This document shows, in pieces, positions 32,239 through 39,809 of a stretch of DNA of 53,047 bases. How positions within the stretch are numbered: the stretch's first letter is position 1; every line of letters starts with the position of its first letter. Source of the DNA: a virus; IMG/VR virus record IMGVR_UViG_3300021509_000001, positions 1-53,047 of that record. One strand, 5' to 3'. Both the position numbers and the translations under genes were made by a program. The notes under the pieces were generated by a model. It saw only the letters and a list, made by a program, of their open reading frames with translations. It was not told where the DNA came from and did no database searches.

Positions 32239-33080
32239 AGTTCCTCCTTCCGCACGCCCCTGACGAGGGAGCCGCCCTTCAGGACCCAGGCTCCGGGCGG
32301 CACTTCGTCTTCCCACTTGCCTTCGGGATCGATCTCCACCTGCCTGATCTCGCCGGTCCCGATCCAGCCCTTGCGCTTCCTCGCCTTCTTGAGCTTGGCC
32401 TCGACCCAGCGCCAGAACTCGGGCGGCGGGACCGAAGTCGCGACGTCCAGGATCTCCTTGGCCCGGTCGGGATGCCTGCGGGCCAGGTCCACGACCTCGA
32501 AGGAGAGGTGCTGGAAGTCTTCTATGCCTCGCTCTCGCACGAACCGCGCGCAGCGGATCATCCGCTTGACCTCCGCGCTCGTGTAGCCGAGGTCGGCCCC
32601 GAAGTCGTAAACGTCCGCGCACGATCCCGACGTGGCCGTCGGAAGGAGACGGTTGGCTCGATGGAGCTCGTGAAGGGCCGCGGCCAAGGCCCACAGGTTG
32701 GCCCTGGCCTGGATCGATTGGAGCATCGCCATGTTCATCGTGTCCCTGACCAAAGAGATCATGCGCTTGCAATAGTACCACAACCGGTCTTTCGGGACCG
32801 GCTTGCCCCGGCAGGAGACGACTTCCAGTCCTTCGGGATCGCCGGGGATCCAACGCGTGATCCTGTAGGCGCCCCGGCCGTGGAGCTTCATATGGCAGGC
32901 ATGGCACACCAGGATGAGGTTGTCGGGCTGGTTCAAGGGCGAGTCTGGGGAATCGCCACCCATGCCCTGGTGCCTGATGTGGGCTATTTCGCTGGCCGGG
33001 ACCGGTTCGATGTGGAAAAGCTGGCACTCGCCGGCGTCCCGCTCCCAGACCTTTCGCCTGACTTCTTCAGAGATCGCCAT
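32235..33080 (-). CDS. HNH endonuclease domain protein
   Basis: 281 residues from ATG 33080. The N-terminal 70 residues are an HNH nuclease (VWERDAGECQLF...EIAHIRHQGMGGDSP...QPDNLILVCHACHMKLHG), with the AHI His, the central Asn and the terminal His. The remaining ~200 residues are helical and unassigned, with a YTSAEVKRMIRCARFVRERG stretch that may bind DNA. As it lies in an early operon rather than beside terminase, a role in replication, or a free homing nuclease, is more likely than packaging. Confidence 0.7.
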   Translation of the reverse strand: MAISEEVRRKVWERDAGECQLFHIEPVPASEIAHIRHQGMGGDSPDSPLNQPDNLILVCHACHMKLHGRGAYRITRWIPGDPEGLEVVSCRGKPVPKDRLWYYCKRMISLVRDTMNMAMLQSIQARANLWALAAALHELHRANRLLPTATSGSCADVYDFGADLGYTSAEVKRMIRCARFVRERGIEDFQHLSFEVVDLARRHPDRAKEILDVATSVPPPEFWRWVEAKLKKARKRKGWIGTGEIRQVEIDPEGKWEDEVPPGAWVLKGGSLVRGVRKEEL

Positions 33081-33089
33081 CGTTCTTCC

Positions 33090-33411
33090 TCACCACTCCG
33101 TCTCTACCGCCACGGGCCAGCCCCACTCCTGCAGCCATGTCTCCAGGTAGCCCTTCAGAGCATTCTCGCCGGGTGCGGCTTCGCTGACGTAGGCGATGTA
33201 CACCGCCCCATGTCGTTCGACGTGCGTGCACGCCAGATCGGCCCAATTGACAGCCGCGTCCTCCAGACCCGGGAATTCTTTTGCCCGGCTTTCGTCCACC
33301 TTGAAGATCGAAGCCGCGTCCGGCTCGTACGCGGATCACGTCCTCCGCCTTAGGGCGGAGGTCTTCCGGATACCTCTCCCAGTCCTCGCGCTTCCACAGA
33401 ACGAAATTCAT
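33090..33411 (-). pseudogene. Hypothetical protein split by an apparent +1 frameshift
   Basis: Translation from ATG 33411 (SD GGAGGTGG) gives 27 sensible residues (MNFVLWKREDWERYPEDLRP...EDVIR). The continuing good frame (YEPDAASIFKVDESRAKEF... to VETEW, stop at 33090) is displaced by +1 near 33330 and is preceded by TGA. The first frame then runs on as Gly/Arg-rich shadow sequence. A perfect 8-bp hairpin with a CTAA loop (33342-33361) lies at the end of the 5' part. Either an indel, a sequencing error, or programmed slippage. Confidence 0.5.
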
Positions 33412-33638
33412 CCTTCCACCTCCTCCAGCGCGGCGAGGGCCTCGCGTAAGCGTTTCCCTGCCTCGCACACCTCCCGGCTTTCCATGATGTCCGGCCACGT
33501 TTCGTAGATATTCTTCTCGTTGCAGATCGCGTTGTAAAATTCCCGCGCTGCCTTGGCCACTCTCTCCAGCCTCTCTATCTCATCCAATAAGTCCTGAATG
33601 ACTTCTCTCCTCATTTTGTCCAACTTCTCACTTTGCAT
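33408..33638 (-). CDS. Small coiled-coil protein
   Basis: 76 residues from ATG 33638, with GGAGGTGGGC just upstream; the longer frame from 33731 is rejected for overlap with the ABA-type gene. Helical and charged (EVIQDLLDEIERLERVAKAAREFYNAI). It overlaps the next gene by 4 bases. No family recognised. Confidence 0.55.
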   Translation of the reverse strand: MQSEKLDKMRREVIQDLLDEIERLERVAKAAREFYNAICNEKNIYETWPDIMESREVCEAGKRLREALAALEEVEG

Positions 33639-34023
33639 TGCCCACCTCCATGGCCAAAAGGGCGGCGCGGCAGATGGCGAGGAGAGCAGAAGAGGCTTTC
33701 GCTCTAAAGTCGAGCTGCTCGCTCTTGGCAAAAATTACAAACCACTTATCGGCGTCCTCCAGTGCATAAGGGTTGTTCGGGCTGTATATCTCACATCCCC
33801 ATCCGTTTTCTAGCATCTTCCTTATCACTTCCCACGCCGCCGCGATGTCGGTGGAAGGGGACCACTTCCTACCTAAGACGTGATTACGAGATGGGTAGTA
33901 AATCAGCGGTCCTTCCTTACTACAGTCAAAGTCTTCGCCCTCCTTCCACCCCATTACCTTCTCGGCCATGTGCCGATTAAGCTCGGGGCCGGGTTCCAGG
34001 TTCAGGATCTCATCTCGGGTCAT
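33628..34023 (-). CDS. Phage ABA sandwich-domain protein
   Basis: 131 residues from ATG 34023 (GGGAGAAC upstream). TRDEILNLEPGPELNRHMAEKVMGW..., then YSTDIAAAWEV-like SPSTDIAAAWEVIRKML and an aspartate-rich turn, are the landmarks of the small phage ABA sandwich proteins. They are common in early regions and have no settled function. The C-terminal helix contains a Cys (LLAICRAALLAM). Confidence 0.65.
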   Translation of the reverse strand: MTRDEILNLEPGPELNRHMAEKVMGWKEGEDFDCSKEGPLIYYPSRNHVLGRKWSPSTDIAAAWEVIRKMLENGWGCEIYSPNNPYALEDADKWFVIFAKSEQLDFRAKASSALLAICRAALLAMEVGNAK

Positions 34024-34077
34024 AAGTTCTCCCTTCGCTGGGGCGTGGGCCACCGCAAGGCCCGCGCCCTCGGCTCT

Positions 34078-34503
34078 TCAGAACGGCACGTCCGCTTCCT
34101 CTTCCTCTTTCTCGCCGAGCGGGAAATAGTCCGTGACGTTCGCATAAAGCTGGTCCTGGGGCCCTTTCCGGTGCTTGACCACGATCTTGAGCCCCTTGCC
34201 GGCCTTGAGTTCCCGGATCAAGGTGTTGGCCACGTCGCCGGGGCTTTCGAAATGGGTGTCTTCCGGCACGCCCAACGCCTTGAGCGCCAGGCAGGCCCGG
34301 AAGATGCCCCGGTCGGTCACCACGAAGTTGTCGATTATCCGCGAACCGACGTAGTCGCCTTCCGTGACCTCCCACGTGACCTTGACCATCGGGGATCCGG
34401 AGGACGCCTCCGCCTTGGTCCAGTCGGCCATAACGACCGCGTACTCCCCTTCGGGGAGAATCGCGCCCCGCTCCAATTTCTCTTTCAAGGTGAAGCCCAT
34501 CAC
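34078..34503 (-). CDS. SSB-like DUF669-type protein
   Basis: 141 residues from ATG 34503. A beta-rich core (YAVVMADWTKAEASSGSPMVKVTWEVTEGDYVGSRIIDNFVVT) fits DUF669-type phage proteins. The end EEEEADVPF is an acidic tail finishing in Pro-Phe, like the protein-docking tip of bacterial SSB (DDDIPF). It would bind single-stranded DNA and recruit partners. It overlaps the Sak4-like ATPase upstream by 4 bases, consistent with a recombination unit. Confidence 0.65.
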   Translation of the reverse strand: MMGFTLKEKLERGAILPEGEYAVVMADWTKAEASSGSPMVKVTWEVTEGDYVGSRIIDNFVVTDRGIFRACLALKALGVPEDTHFESPGDVANTLIRELKAGKGLKIVVKHRKGPQDQLYANVTDYFPLGEKEEEEADVPF

Positions 34504-35249
34504 TCGCCTCCTTTATGTTCTTTGAACAAGGCCCGGATAGCCTGGAAGGTCGGCGGGCACGAACCAGCGGCGGCCAGGACCGGATGCCTTGAGCCCGCCT
34601 CGATGGCCGGCCCGGGGTTGAAAACGAACCTTCGCTCGACTCCGCCTCCCGGGAGTTCCTCCGCTTGGAGGTACATGGCGTGGCTCACGACGGCCATGAC
34701 TGCCCTGCCGAGCTTGCCGGGAAGGTCCAAGATCTTTGCGCCCATGCTAAACTCAGGATTGAAAGACGCGGTGTGGGCCACGAGCACGAGGTGGGTCGGG
34801 AAGGCCTGGAACTCCCGGATCAGGTTCAGGACCGCATCCCTGTGGGCAGCGAAGTCCGCGCCGTAGACTCCGGCTTCCCCGAGCTGGGTCGCTCCGAACT
34901 TGTGGGCGATCTCCTGCTCCAGCCACGAGGCGATCACGTCGATGGTGTCGAGCACGATGGTCTTCCAGGGAAAGCCTCCTTTCTGCTCGGCGTCCCTCAG
35001 TTCTTTGTACACGTTGCGGAGTTGGGCCAAAGCCCTGGCCCAACCGGGCTTGCCGTTTTTCGAGCGGGAGTCTATTTCCACGATGTAGCCTTCGATGTAA
35101 TCCGCGCCTCCAGGCTCGCATTCGATGATGAGGGGCTCGGGCCAGGTCGCAGCAGCGGTCGTTTTCCCGCACTTGGGAGGGCCGTACACGAGCCAGGTCG
35201 CTTGCTCGGGAAACTCGAGCTTCGGCTTTCTCTTCTCTTTAGGCAGCAT
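34500..35249 (-). CDS. RecA-fold ATPase, Sak4/AAA_24-like
   Basis: 249 residues from ATG 35249 (GGAGGCGAAAG upstream). Walker A is YGPPKCGKTT (residues about 21-30); Walker B is KTIVLDTIDV (about 95). An HLVLVAHTA strand near 150 fits the sensor region. The family mediates single-strand annealing recombination in phages and works with SSB and an exonuclease. The flanking SSB-like and Cas4-like genes agree with this role. Confidence 0.75.
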   Translation of the reverse strand: MLPKEKRKPKLEFPEQATWLVYGPPKCGKTTAAATWPEPLIIECEPGGADYIEGYIVEIDSRSKNGKPGWARALAQLRNVYKELRDAEQKGGFPWKTIVLDTIDVIASWLEQEIAHKFGATQLGEAGVYGADFAAHRDAVLNLIREFQAFPTHLVLVAHTASFNPEFSMGAKILDLPGKLGRAVMAVVSHAMYLQAEELPGGGVERRFVFNPGPAIEAGSRHPVLAAAGSCPPTFQAIRALFKEHKGGE

Positions 35250-35571
35250 CTTTCGCCTCCTTCACTTCGTAAAACAGGTCCTGGGCCACCACAGGATAGT
35301 CCGACCGGCTATCGCAATGGCAGCACTCGATCTCCACAAGGCCGACTTCGCCTTCCGGGTCCAAATGGCCGAGGGCCTTGGCGATGGCGGCGAGGAGTTC
35401 CTTGAGCTTTGCCACGACTGCCCGCCTGCTTCTCTCCGACTCGCCTGCGAATCCTTCCAGGGTCACTTCGTCTTGAGCGTGTTTTCCGATAAGGATGATC
35501 TCCACCGTCCCGTCCGGCCACACTTCGGCCTTTACCTTCTTGAGCTCTTCAATATCAATTCTCAAGTCCAT
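35239..35571 (-). CDS. Hypothetical protein with CCHC patch
   Basis: 110 residues from ATG 35571 after AAAGGAGG; the start at 35625 is rejected because it lies deep in the nuclease gene. Begins MDLRIDIEELKKVKAEVWPDG, beta-rich, then a helix, with a late ECCHCD cluster that could bind metal. It sits between the nuclease and the ATPase. Family not recognised. Confidence 0.6.
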   Translation of the reverse strand: MDLRIDIEELKKVKAEVWPDGTVEIILIGKHAQDEVTLEGFAGESERSRRAVVAKLKELLAAIAKALGHLDPEGEVGLVEIECCHCDSRSDYPVVAQDLFYEVKEAKDAA

Positions 35572-36391
35572 CTTGCCTCCTTTCCAGCTTACGGAATCCG
35601 AGGGCCTCGGCTCGGCTCGAGTCATCGCAAATCAGCTCGTAAGGACAAGACCAGGCCAGACAAGCCCCGGGATTCCGGTAGATTCGACCTTCCTCGATTT
35701 CCCGGACCAGGACCGCCACGCGCTCGAGCGCGCGCCGGACGCGGTCCTCGGTCAGGACAATCGGAAACTGCACGATGTACTTCTCCTTGTTCTTGCTAAG
35801 CTCCTCTTCCCACCTCCTTCTAAATTGAACGGGACTCTCGCTTTTGCGTCCCCTAAGTGAAGCGCTCAAAGCCACCCACGCCGTCCTAATTTCTTCACCG
35901 GGCCACAGGTCCATCGCCGCGGCCCGGTACAGGGCAAGTTGATCGTCAAGCTCCCGCATCCGGTCGCAATCGGGGATTCTGGACACGGTTTTCCAGTCGA
36001 GGATTAGGACGTGGTCATCACGTCGGAGGACCAGGTCGAAGACGCCCACGAACTGGAACCGGACTCCGTCCACGTCCCACTTGAGGCCGAACCGCCGCTC
36101 GACGCCCAGGGTCTCGCCTTCCGGGATCTCGGTCGCCTCGACTAACGGCAAAGCCTTGGCTGCGATCCAGCGCCGCCGTTCGGGCGAGAGCGCGGACTCG
36201 GTTACGGCTCGGACGGTCGCGAGTTCGACGTCGTCTCCCTTCGCCTTCGCGGCCAGGCCCGCGTGGACGGCCCGGCCCAGCACGAGGGGCTCGGGATCCT
36301 CGGGCGGGAGCCAGCCTTCCCGGTAGCGGAGTTCCCAGCGCCTGCGGCACTGGGCGAACTCAGTCAGCTCCGAATAACTTACTTTGAGCAT
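35555..36391 (-). CDS. Cas4/RecB-type PD-(D/E)XK nuclease
   Basis: 278 residues from ATG 36391. The N-terminal FAQCRRRWELRYREG supplies the first Cys. LGRAVHAGL near 40 is the helix motif I. The active site is GVFDLVLRRDDHVLILDWKT (D...DxK) near 135. The C-terminal ACLAWSCPYELIC supplies three Cys near 245-257, so a 4Fe-4S cluster as in Cas4/AddB is likely. It would resect DNA ends for the adjacent Sak4/SSB recombination system. The start overlaps the zinc-ribbon gene 3' end. Confidence 0.8.
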   Translation of the reverse strand: MLKVSYSELTEFAQCRRRWELRYREGWLPPEDPEPLVLGRAVHAGLAAKAKGDDVELATVRAVTESALSPERRRWIAAKALPLVEATEIPEGETLGVERRFGLKWDVDGVRFQFVGVFDLVLRRDDHVLILDWKTVSRIPDCDRMRELDDQLALYRAAAMDLWPGEEIRTAWVALSASLRGRKSESPVQFRRRWEEELSKNKEKYIVQFPIVLTEDRVRRALERVAVLVREIEEGRIYRNPGACLAWSCPYELICDDSSRAEALGFRKLERRQDGLEN

Positions 36392-36528
36392 GACTGAGCC
36401 TCCGCGTACTCGGCCTGCTTGCGGCACCAACTGGTCTTGGTCCAAGTGTCGCAGGCTTCGCAATAACACCAGCCGCAATCCATCTCTTCCACTTCAGCAC
36501 CGCACCTCGGGCAGATCAGCTTCTTCAT
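36379..36528 (-). CDS. 49-residue zinc-ribbon protein
   Basis: ATG 36528 lies after GGGAGGCAGGAG and a consensus promoter, so this is a first gene despite its size. Cys pairs CPRC (residues 6-9), CGWCYCEAC (18-26) and further Cys at 35 and 47 give one or two zinc sites. It ends TGCTCAAAGTAA within the nuclease start. Possible regulator or adaptor. Confidence 0.65.
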   Translation of the reverse strand: MKKLICPRCGAEVEEMDCGWCYCEACDTWTKTSWCRKQAEYAEAQSCSK

Positions 36529-36802
36529 CTCCTGCCTCCCTTCCACTTATAATATACACCCAGAACGGGCCTTTGTCAAGGGCGAAGGACAAATGTCCCT
36601 GAAGGCGTTTCGCAGCCAGCTCCGCGCTGCGCAAAGCCTGTTCGGGTTTGCCACCAGCGAGGGAAAATCGCATGAAAACGATTTGAGCGCGTTCCAGCCC
36701 ATATCCTTCCAGCACCATCACGAGATTCTCGACTGCCCGATACAACTCCTGACGATCCCCTTCCGCTTTCGCCCGCTTTGCTACCTCTACCAGCTCGTTC
36801 AT
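36494..36802 (-). CDS. Small helical early protein
   Basis: 102 residues from ATG 36802 with a GGGAGGCAGAG site. Helical throughout (VEVAKRAKAEGDRQELYRAVENLVMVLEGYG). The gene spans the second promoter (36551-36579) and its 3' end overlaps the zinc-ribbon gene by 35 bases. Function unknown. Confidence 0.6.
   Translation of the reverse strand: MNELVEVAKRAKAEGDRQELYRAVENLVMVLEGYGLERAQIVFMRFSLAGGKPEQALRSAELAAKRLQGHLSFALDKGPFWVYIISGREAGDEEADLPEVRC
36551..36579 (-). promoter_or_regulatory. Early promoter 2, TTGACA-17-TATATT
   Basis: On the minus strand TTGACA (36579-36574), 17 bases, TATATT (36556-36551). The following bases TATATTATAAGTGGAAGGGA then GGCAGGAG and ATG are nearly identical to those of promoter 1 at 36824-36852. 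It lies inside the upstream gene. Confidence 0.75.
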
Positions 36803-36823
36803 CTCTGCCTCCCTTCCACTTAT

Positions 36824-36852
36824 AATATACTACTTTCTGGGCAGGTTGTCAA
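36824..36852 (-). promoter_or_regulatory. Early promoter 1, TTGACA-17-TATATT
   Basis: Minus-strand TTGACA (36852-36847), 17 bases, TATATT (36829-36824), leading to the gene at 36802. The 3' flank, with its ribosome site, repeats at promoter 2. Divergent to the plus promoter at 36896. Confidence 0.8.
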
Positions 36853-36895
36853 GGGGGCGGGTGCCACCTCCTGGGCAGGTCATATGAGCAGGCCC

Positions 36896-36924
36896 TTGAC
36901 TTATCGCCATGGCCATGCTATAAT
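36896..36924 (+). promoter_or_regulatory. Divergent early promoter TTGACT-17-TATAAT with palindrome in spacer
   Basis: TTGACT at 36896-36901 and TATAAT at 36919-36924. The spacer carries the 10-base palindrome CATGGCCATG (36908-36917), well placed for a repressor. ATG 36934 follows 9 bases after the -10 box without a Shine-Dalgarno. Confidence 0.8.
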
Positions 36925-36933
36925 ATAACTGCC

Positions 36934-37125
36934 ATGAAGAAAGACGGTGCTTACTGGCAAGCTCGTATTCGCAAAGCGCGTGCGCGTTGGCTTCGTGGGG
37001 AGATCACGCTTGAGGAGCTATATGCCATCGTGGACGAGTATATCGCTGCCTTAAAGGAGTATCGCCGCCGGACTGGCAAGAAGTTCCGCATTCCGTCACG
37101 CGGGTATATCCTCCGCGCCTTCTAG
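36934..37125 (+). CDS. Small basic early protein
   Basis: 63 residues from ATG 36934, directly behind the promoter and probably translated from an almost leaderless mRNA. Rich in Lys, Arg and Tyr with two helices (AYWQARIRKARARWLRGEITLEELYAIVDEYIAALKEYRR). It may bind nucleic acid. Its last 30 bases overlap the 3' end of the opposite-strand ParB-like gene. Confidence 0.6.
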   Translation: MKKDGAYWQARIRKARARWLRGEITLEELYAIVDEYIAALKEYRRRTGKKFRIPSRGYILRAF

Positions 37126-38080
37126 CTCAAAGCCACCTACTTCCACTGGCCCGCAGTCTTCCACAGCCTTGTGCCAGTCTCCTTTGACAAAGACTAGAAC
37201 ATTCTGATGTGTTTTCCCAAGCTTTCTAGCCGAAGAGAATTGTCGCCCCACGCGTATTGGCAAGCTACCAGCAGGCGTTACTAGAATGGCCTCATTGTAT
37301 AGCTTAGCTCCTGCGTCCTGAAAAGCCGCGATAGTGTCGCTTACGAAGTTACGGTAGTAGCCCCTCTCATCTCTGATGTCGCCAACTACGAAACAAGCAA
37401 AGCGGTTTGGTTTCAGCTCGGCAGCTTGCCGATAACCTCTCTGTCGCTCTGGCGCTCCCTGGAGCGCCAGAAGATCCTCCCCACGCCCCAGCTCGCTCTG
37501 TATTCCCAACGCCAACCATGCCCGCTTGCGCTCCTGCCAGTACCCTTTCCTGGCATCCAGAACGCTGAATGGTGGCACTACAAAGCGGTCTGTTAGACTA
37601 CCGCTCTTGACAGCCTTCTCCTCATTCTCTTCATCCAAATCGATATCAGGAAGATCATCTAGGTCGAATCCGGTCAACTCCAGCTCGAAATCTGCTTCCT
37701 GCAGTTCTGCTACCAACTCTCTCAACCGCCCAAAATCCCATTCGGCGAGGAGCGCCGACTGGTTGTCCATCAGGGCGTAACCGGTCGCCGTGGCGGGGTC
37801 ATCTTCCACGAACACCGCCGCGATGCGTTTCCAACCCAATTCCTTGGCAGCCCGCCACAGGCCATTGCCCGCAATGATGCGGTTGTCTTCGGACCGGTTG
37901 ACCACGATGGGCTTCCGCTGCCCGTAAGCCGAGAGGGACCGCTTCAGGGCTTCCACGTTGCGGGGCGGGTGGACGCGCGCATTCCCCGGGTCCGGCCGGA
38001 CGGAGTCGATCGGGACGGCCAACGGCCGCAAAGGCTCTATTATCTTTTCCCCGTTCGGCTTTCGCGCCTTTTCGCGCCAT
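37096..38080 (-). pseudogene. ParB-type domain fused to a methyltransferase remnant lacking its catalytic core
   Basis: The frame is open from 37096 to beyond 38080. Residues equivalent to LAVPIDSVRPDPGNARVHPPRNVEALKRSL...IAGNGLWRAAKELGW are a ParB/Srx-type domain. They are followed by a linker typical of phage ParB-methyltransferases (VPPFSVLDARKGYWQERKR). The sequence then passes from SELGRGEDLL within ~20 residues to the far C-terminal block (FACFVVGDIRDERGYYRNF...KLGKTHQNVLVFVKG). The SAM-binding motif I and the CPPY-type catalytic motif normally between them are absent. The best start, ATG 38080 with GGGAGGT, is one base out of frame, with the change at the run 38045-38052 (four T, four C). 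The in-frame ATG 38175 lies in a hairpin. Probably decaying, or a ParB-only protein. Confidence 0.6.
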
Positions 38081-38107
38081 GGGGACCTCCCGCGATTTTC
38101 GGTGTCG

Positions 38108-38131
38108 CTTCCGGATTTTATCCTCCGGAAG
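38108..38131 (-). promoter_or_regulatory. Inverted repeat around a -10 box (operator or parS-like)
   Basis: CTTCCGGA, 8 bases, TCCGGAAG is a perfect inverted repeat. The 8-base gap contains most of a minus-strand TAAAAT -10 box (38120-38115) for the ParB-like gene. A bound dimer would block this promoter; self-regulation by the ParB-like protein is one option. Confidence 0.5.
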
Positions 38132-38161
38132 GGCGGCCCGCCAGGCGCGGCGAAGGGAAAC

Positions 38162-38191
38162 GCAAGGCCCGGCATTTCGGCCGGGCCTTGC
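38162..38191. terminator. Strong hairpin, probable bidirectional terminator
   Basis: GCAAGGCCCGGC (38162-38173) and GCCGGGCCTTGC (38180-38191) form a perfect 12-bp stem with a 6-base loop. It lies between divergent genes, so on the plus strand it would stop transcripts running antisense through the ParB-like gene. No U-run follows. Confidence 0.6.
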
Positions 38192-38216
38192 CACTTCCGC
38201 GGGGCGGCTTTATAAT
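38188..38216 (+). promoter_or_regulatory. Promoter TTGCCA-17-TATAAT for helicase operon
   Basis: TTGCCA at 38188-38193 overlaps the hairpin end; TATAAT at 38211-38216 is perfect. AGGAGGTGA and GTG 38238 follow. It drives the coiled-coil gene and the helicase. Confidence 0.7.
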
Positions 38217-38237
38217 CGCCCTCAGGAGGTGATTCCC

Positions 38238-38555
38238 GTGGAAGAGTATACTACAGAGCAAGCGGAAAAGCAAGAGGGGAGGATCTCGGTCCTCCCTTTT
38301 GTGTTGGAGCAACTAGAGCCGCTCCTAGGCGAGATCCTCGAAAAGCTCACCTGGCTTTCATTGCAGTACAACCGGACGGAACCCGCCATCGAAGAGCAAT
38401 TGATCAGGCTGGAAGACGCGATAGGCAGCCAAGCCGAGGACATATACGAGTTGAAAAGGGAAATAGAAAATTTGAAACGGGAGCTAGGCCTGGCACGAAA
38501 AGACCAGCCTCCCGAACCGAAAAAGAAGGTTCCGAAACCGAAAGGCTACGTTTAG
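38238..38555 (+). CDS. Coiled-coil protein upstream of helicase
   Basis: 105 residues from GTG 38238, with AGGAGGTGA 7 bases upstream. Long amphipathic helices (LEQLEPLLGEILEKLTWLSL, then LIRLEDAIGSQAEDIYELKREIENLKRELGL) predict a coiled coil, ending in a Lys/Pro-rich tail. It is co-transcribed with the helicase 12 bases downstream and may be a loader or partner. Confidence 0.7.
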   Translation: MEEYTTEQAEKQEGRISVLPFVLEQLEPLLGEILEKLTWLSLQYNRTEPAIEEQLIRLEDAIGSQAEDIYELKREIENLKRELGLARKDQPPEPKKKVPKPKGYV

Positions 38556-38567
38556 AAAGGAGTCTCA

Positions 38568-39797
38568 ATGGCAGAAGAAGGGAAAGCGATTTTCGAAGGC
38601 ACTGGCACCTCTTTCATTTATCGGTATCCGCCCGCGGAAGTCCGCATCAAAATTCGGATGCCGAAGATCCATTCCGATGGTCGGCTGACCGCGATATTGA
38701 GGTTCGAGACCGCGTCGGGCAGTCGAATCCCGGCGAGCGGAATCGTGAACCTGTCCGCGCCCAGGACAAGAGCGAGTTTGGCGAAAGATCTGGAAGACCA
38801 ATGCCCTACTGGAGTTTGGCCGTACATCTTGGACGATCTGTACCAACGATTAGAGACTGCATTATTAGAAGGAGAACCCGCCGAACTGATCCGCGCGGAC
38901 GCCGAAATCCTCGAAGTGCCTTATCTCGTCCGGCCCTTATTGCCTTGGCAAATGCCGACCGTGTTTTACGGCCCCGGCGGCGTCGGAAAAGGATGGCTGG
39001 CCCTGCTCATAGCCAAGGCCGTTACCACCGGTTTTCCCGCCCGGGGTTTGCCGGTCACCGTCGAGAGGACGGGTCCCGTCCTTTACCTCGACTGGGAATC
39101 CTCCCTCGAAGACATCCATGCCCGTTGGACGCGCATATGCCAAGACGATCCGAGTCGCGGGATCATCTACCGAAAGTGCGCGGGTCCGCTCATAAAAGAC
39201 CTCGAATACGTTCAAGGGTTGGTTTTGGAAAACGATCCCATCCTCGTGATAATAGATTCCGCCGGATTGGCCGCGGGAGGGGATCTGAACAAGGTCGAAT
39301 CCGCAACGGAATTCTTCAGGGCGGTCCGGGAACTGAAACGGACCGCGCTCATAATCGCCCACACGCCCAAGCACTCGGATTCCGTCTTCGGTTCGGTGTA
39401 TTTCACGAACCTTGCCCGCTCGGTTTGGGAAGTCCGGGCTGAGCCGAAAGAGGTCGAGGACGAACTCGTCATGGGCCTCGCCCACCGGAAATCCAACATA
39501 GGGCCTTTCCACAAACCTTTCGGGATCCTCTTGAAATTCCGCGATCGGTCGTTGGAGACGAGGCCCGCCAATCTGCAAGAGACCGAGACCTTGGCGAACT
39601 TGGAAGGCACGGCGAAAAGGATACTCTATTACCTCCGCCATGAAGGGAAAGCGTCCGTGAAGGATATCGCCCGCAGCCTGGGCGTGACGAACAAGACGGT
39701 GATGAACCATCTCTACACCCTGAAAAAGCTGAAGGCGGTCGTGAAGTTTCCCGACGGCCGGTGGGGCGCCCTGATCGAGGAGGAGGTTCCCTTTTGA
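38568..39797 (+). CDS. RepA/AAA_25-type hexameric helicase with winged helix
   Basis: 409 residues from ATG 38568. Residues about 138-150 are the P-loop (FYGPGGVGKGWLAL), in which the usual Ser/Thr after GK is Gly. Walker B is DPILVIIDSAG (about 223). An IIAHTPKHSD sensor region follows near 263. The last ~70 residues form a winged helix-turn-helix (ASVKDIARSLGVTNKTVMNHLYTLKKL). It resembles plasmid/phage RepA-type helicases. No phage DNA polymerase or primase was recognised, so replication would rely on host enzymes. A palindrome-rich stretch lies directly downstream. Confidence 0.75.
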   Translation: MAEEGKAIFEGTGTSFIYRYPPAEVRIKIRMPKIHSDGRLTAILRFETASGSRIPASGIVNLSAPRTRASLAKDLEDQCPTGVWPYILDDLYQRLETALLEGEPAELIRADAEILEVPYLVRPLLPWQMPTVFYGPGGVGKGWLALLIAKAVTTGFPARGLPVTVERTGPVLYLDWESSLEDIHARWTRICQDDPSRGIIYRKCAGPLIKDLEYVQGLVLENDPILVIIDSAGLAAGGDLNKVESATEFFRAVRELKRTALIIAHTPKHSDSVFGSVYFTNLARSVWEVRAEPKEVEDELVMGLAHRKSNIGPFHKPFGILLKFRDRSLETRPANLQETETLANLEGTAKRILYYLRHEGKASVKDIARSLGVTNKTVMNHLYTLKKLKAVVKFPDGRWGALIEEEVPF

Positions 39798-39809
39798 CAT
39801 GCGCAAAAC

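Noticed and set aside
32242-33027. 5' part of a 316-residue minus ORF overlapping the HNH gene
   Set aside because: Only its last 53 codons, with their own ribosome site at 32238, look real; the rest is a shadow of the HNH gene.
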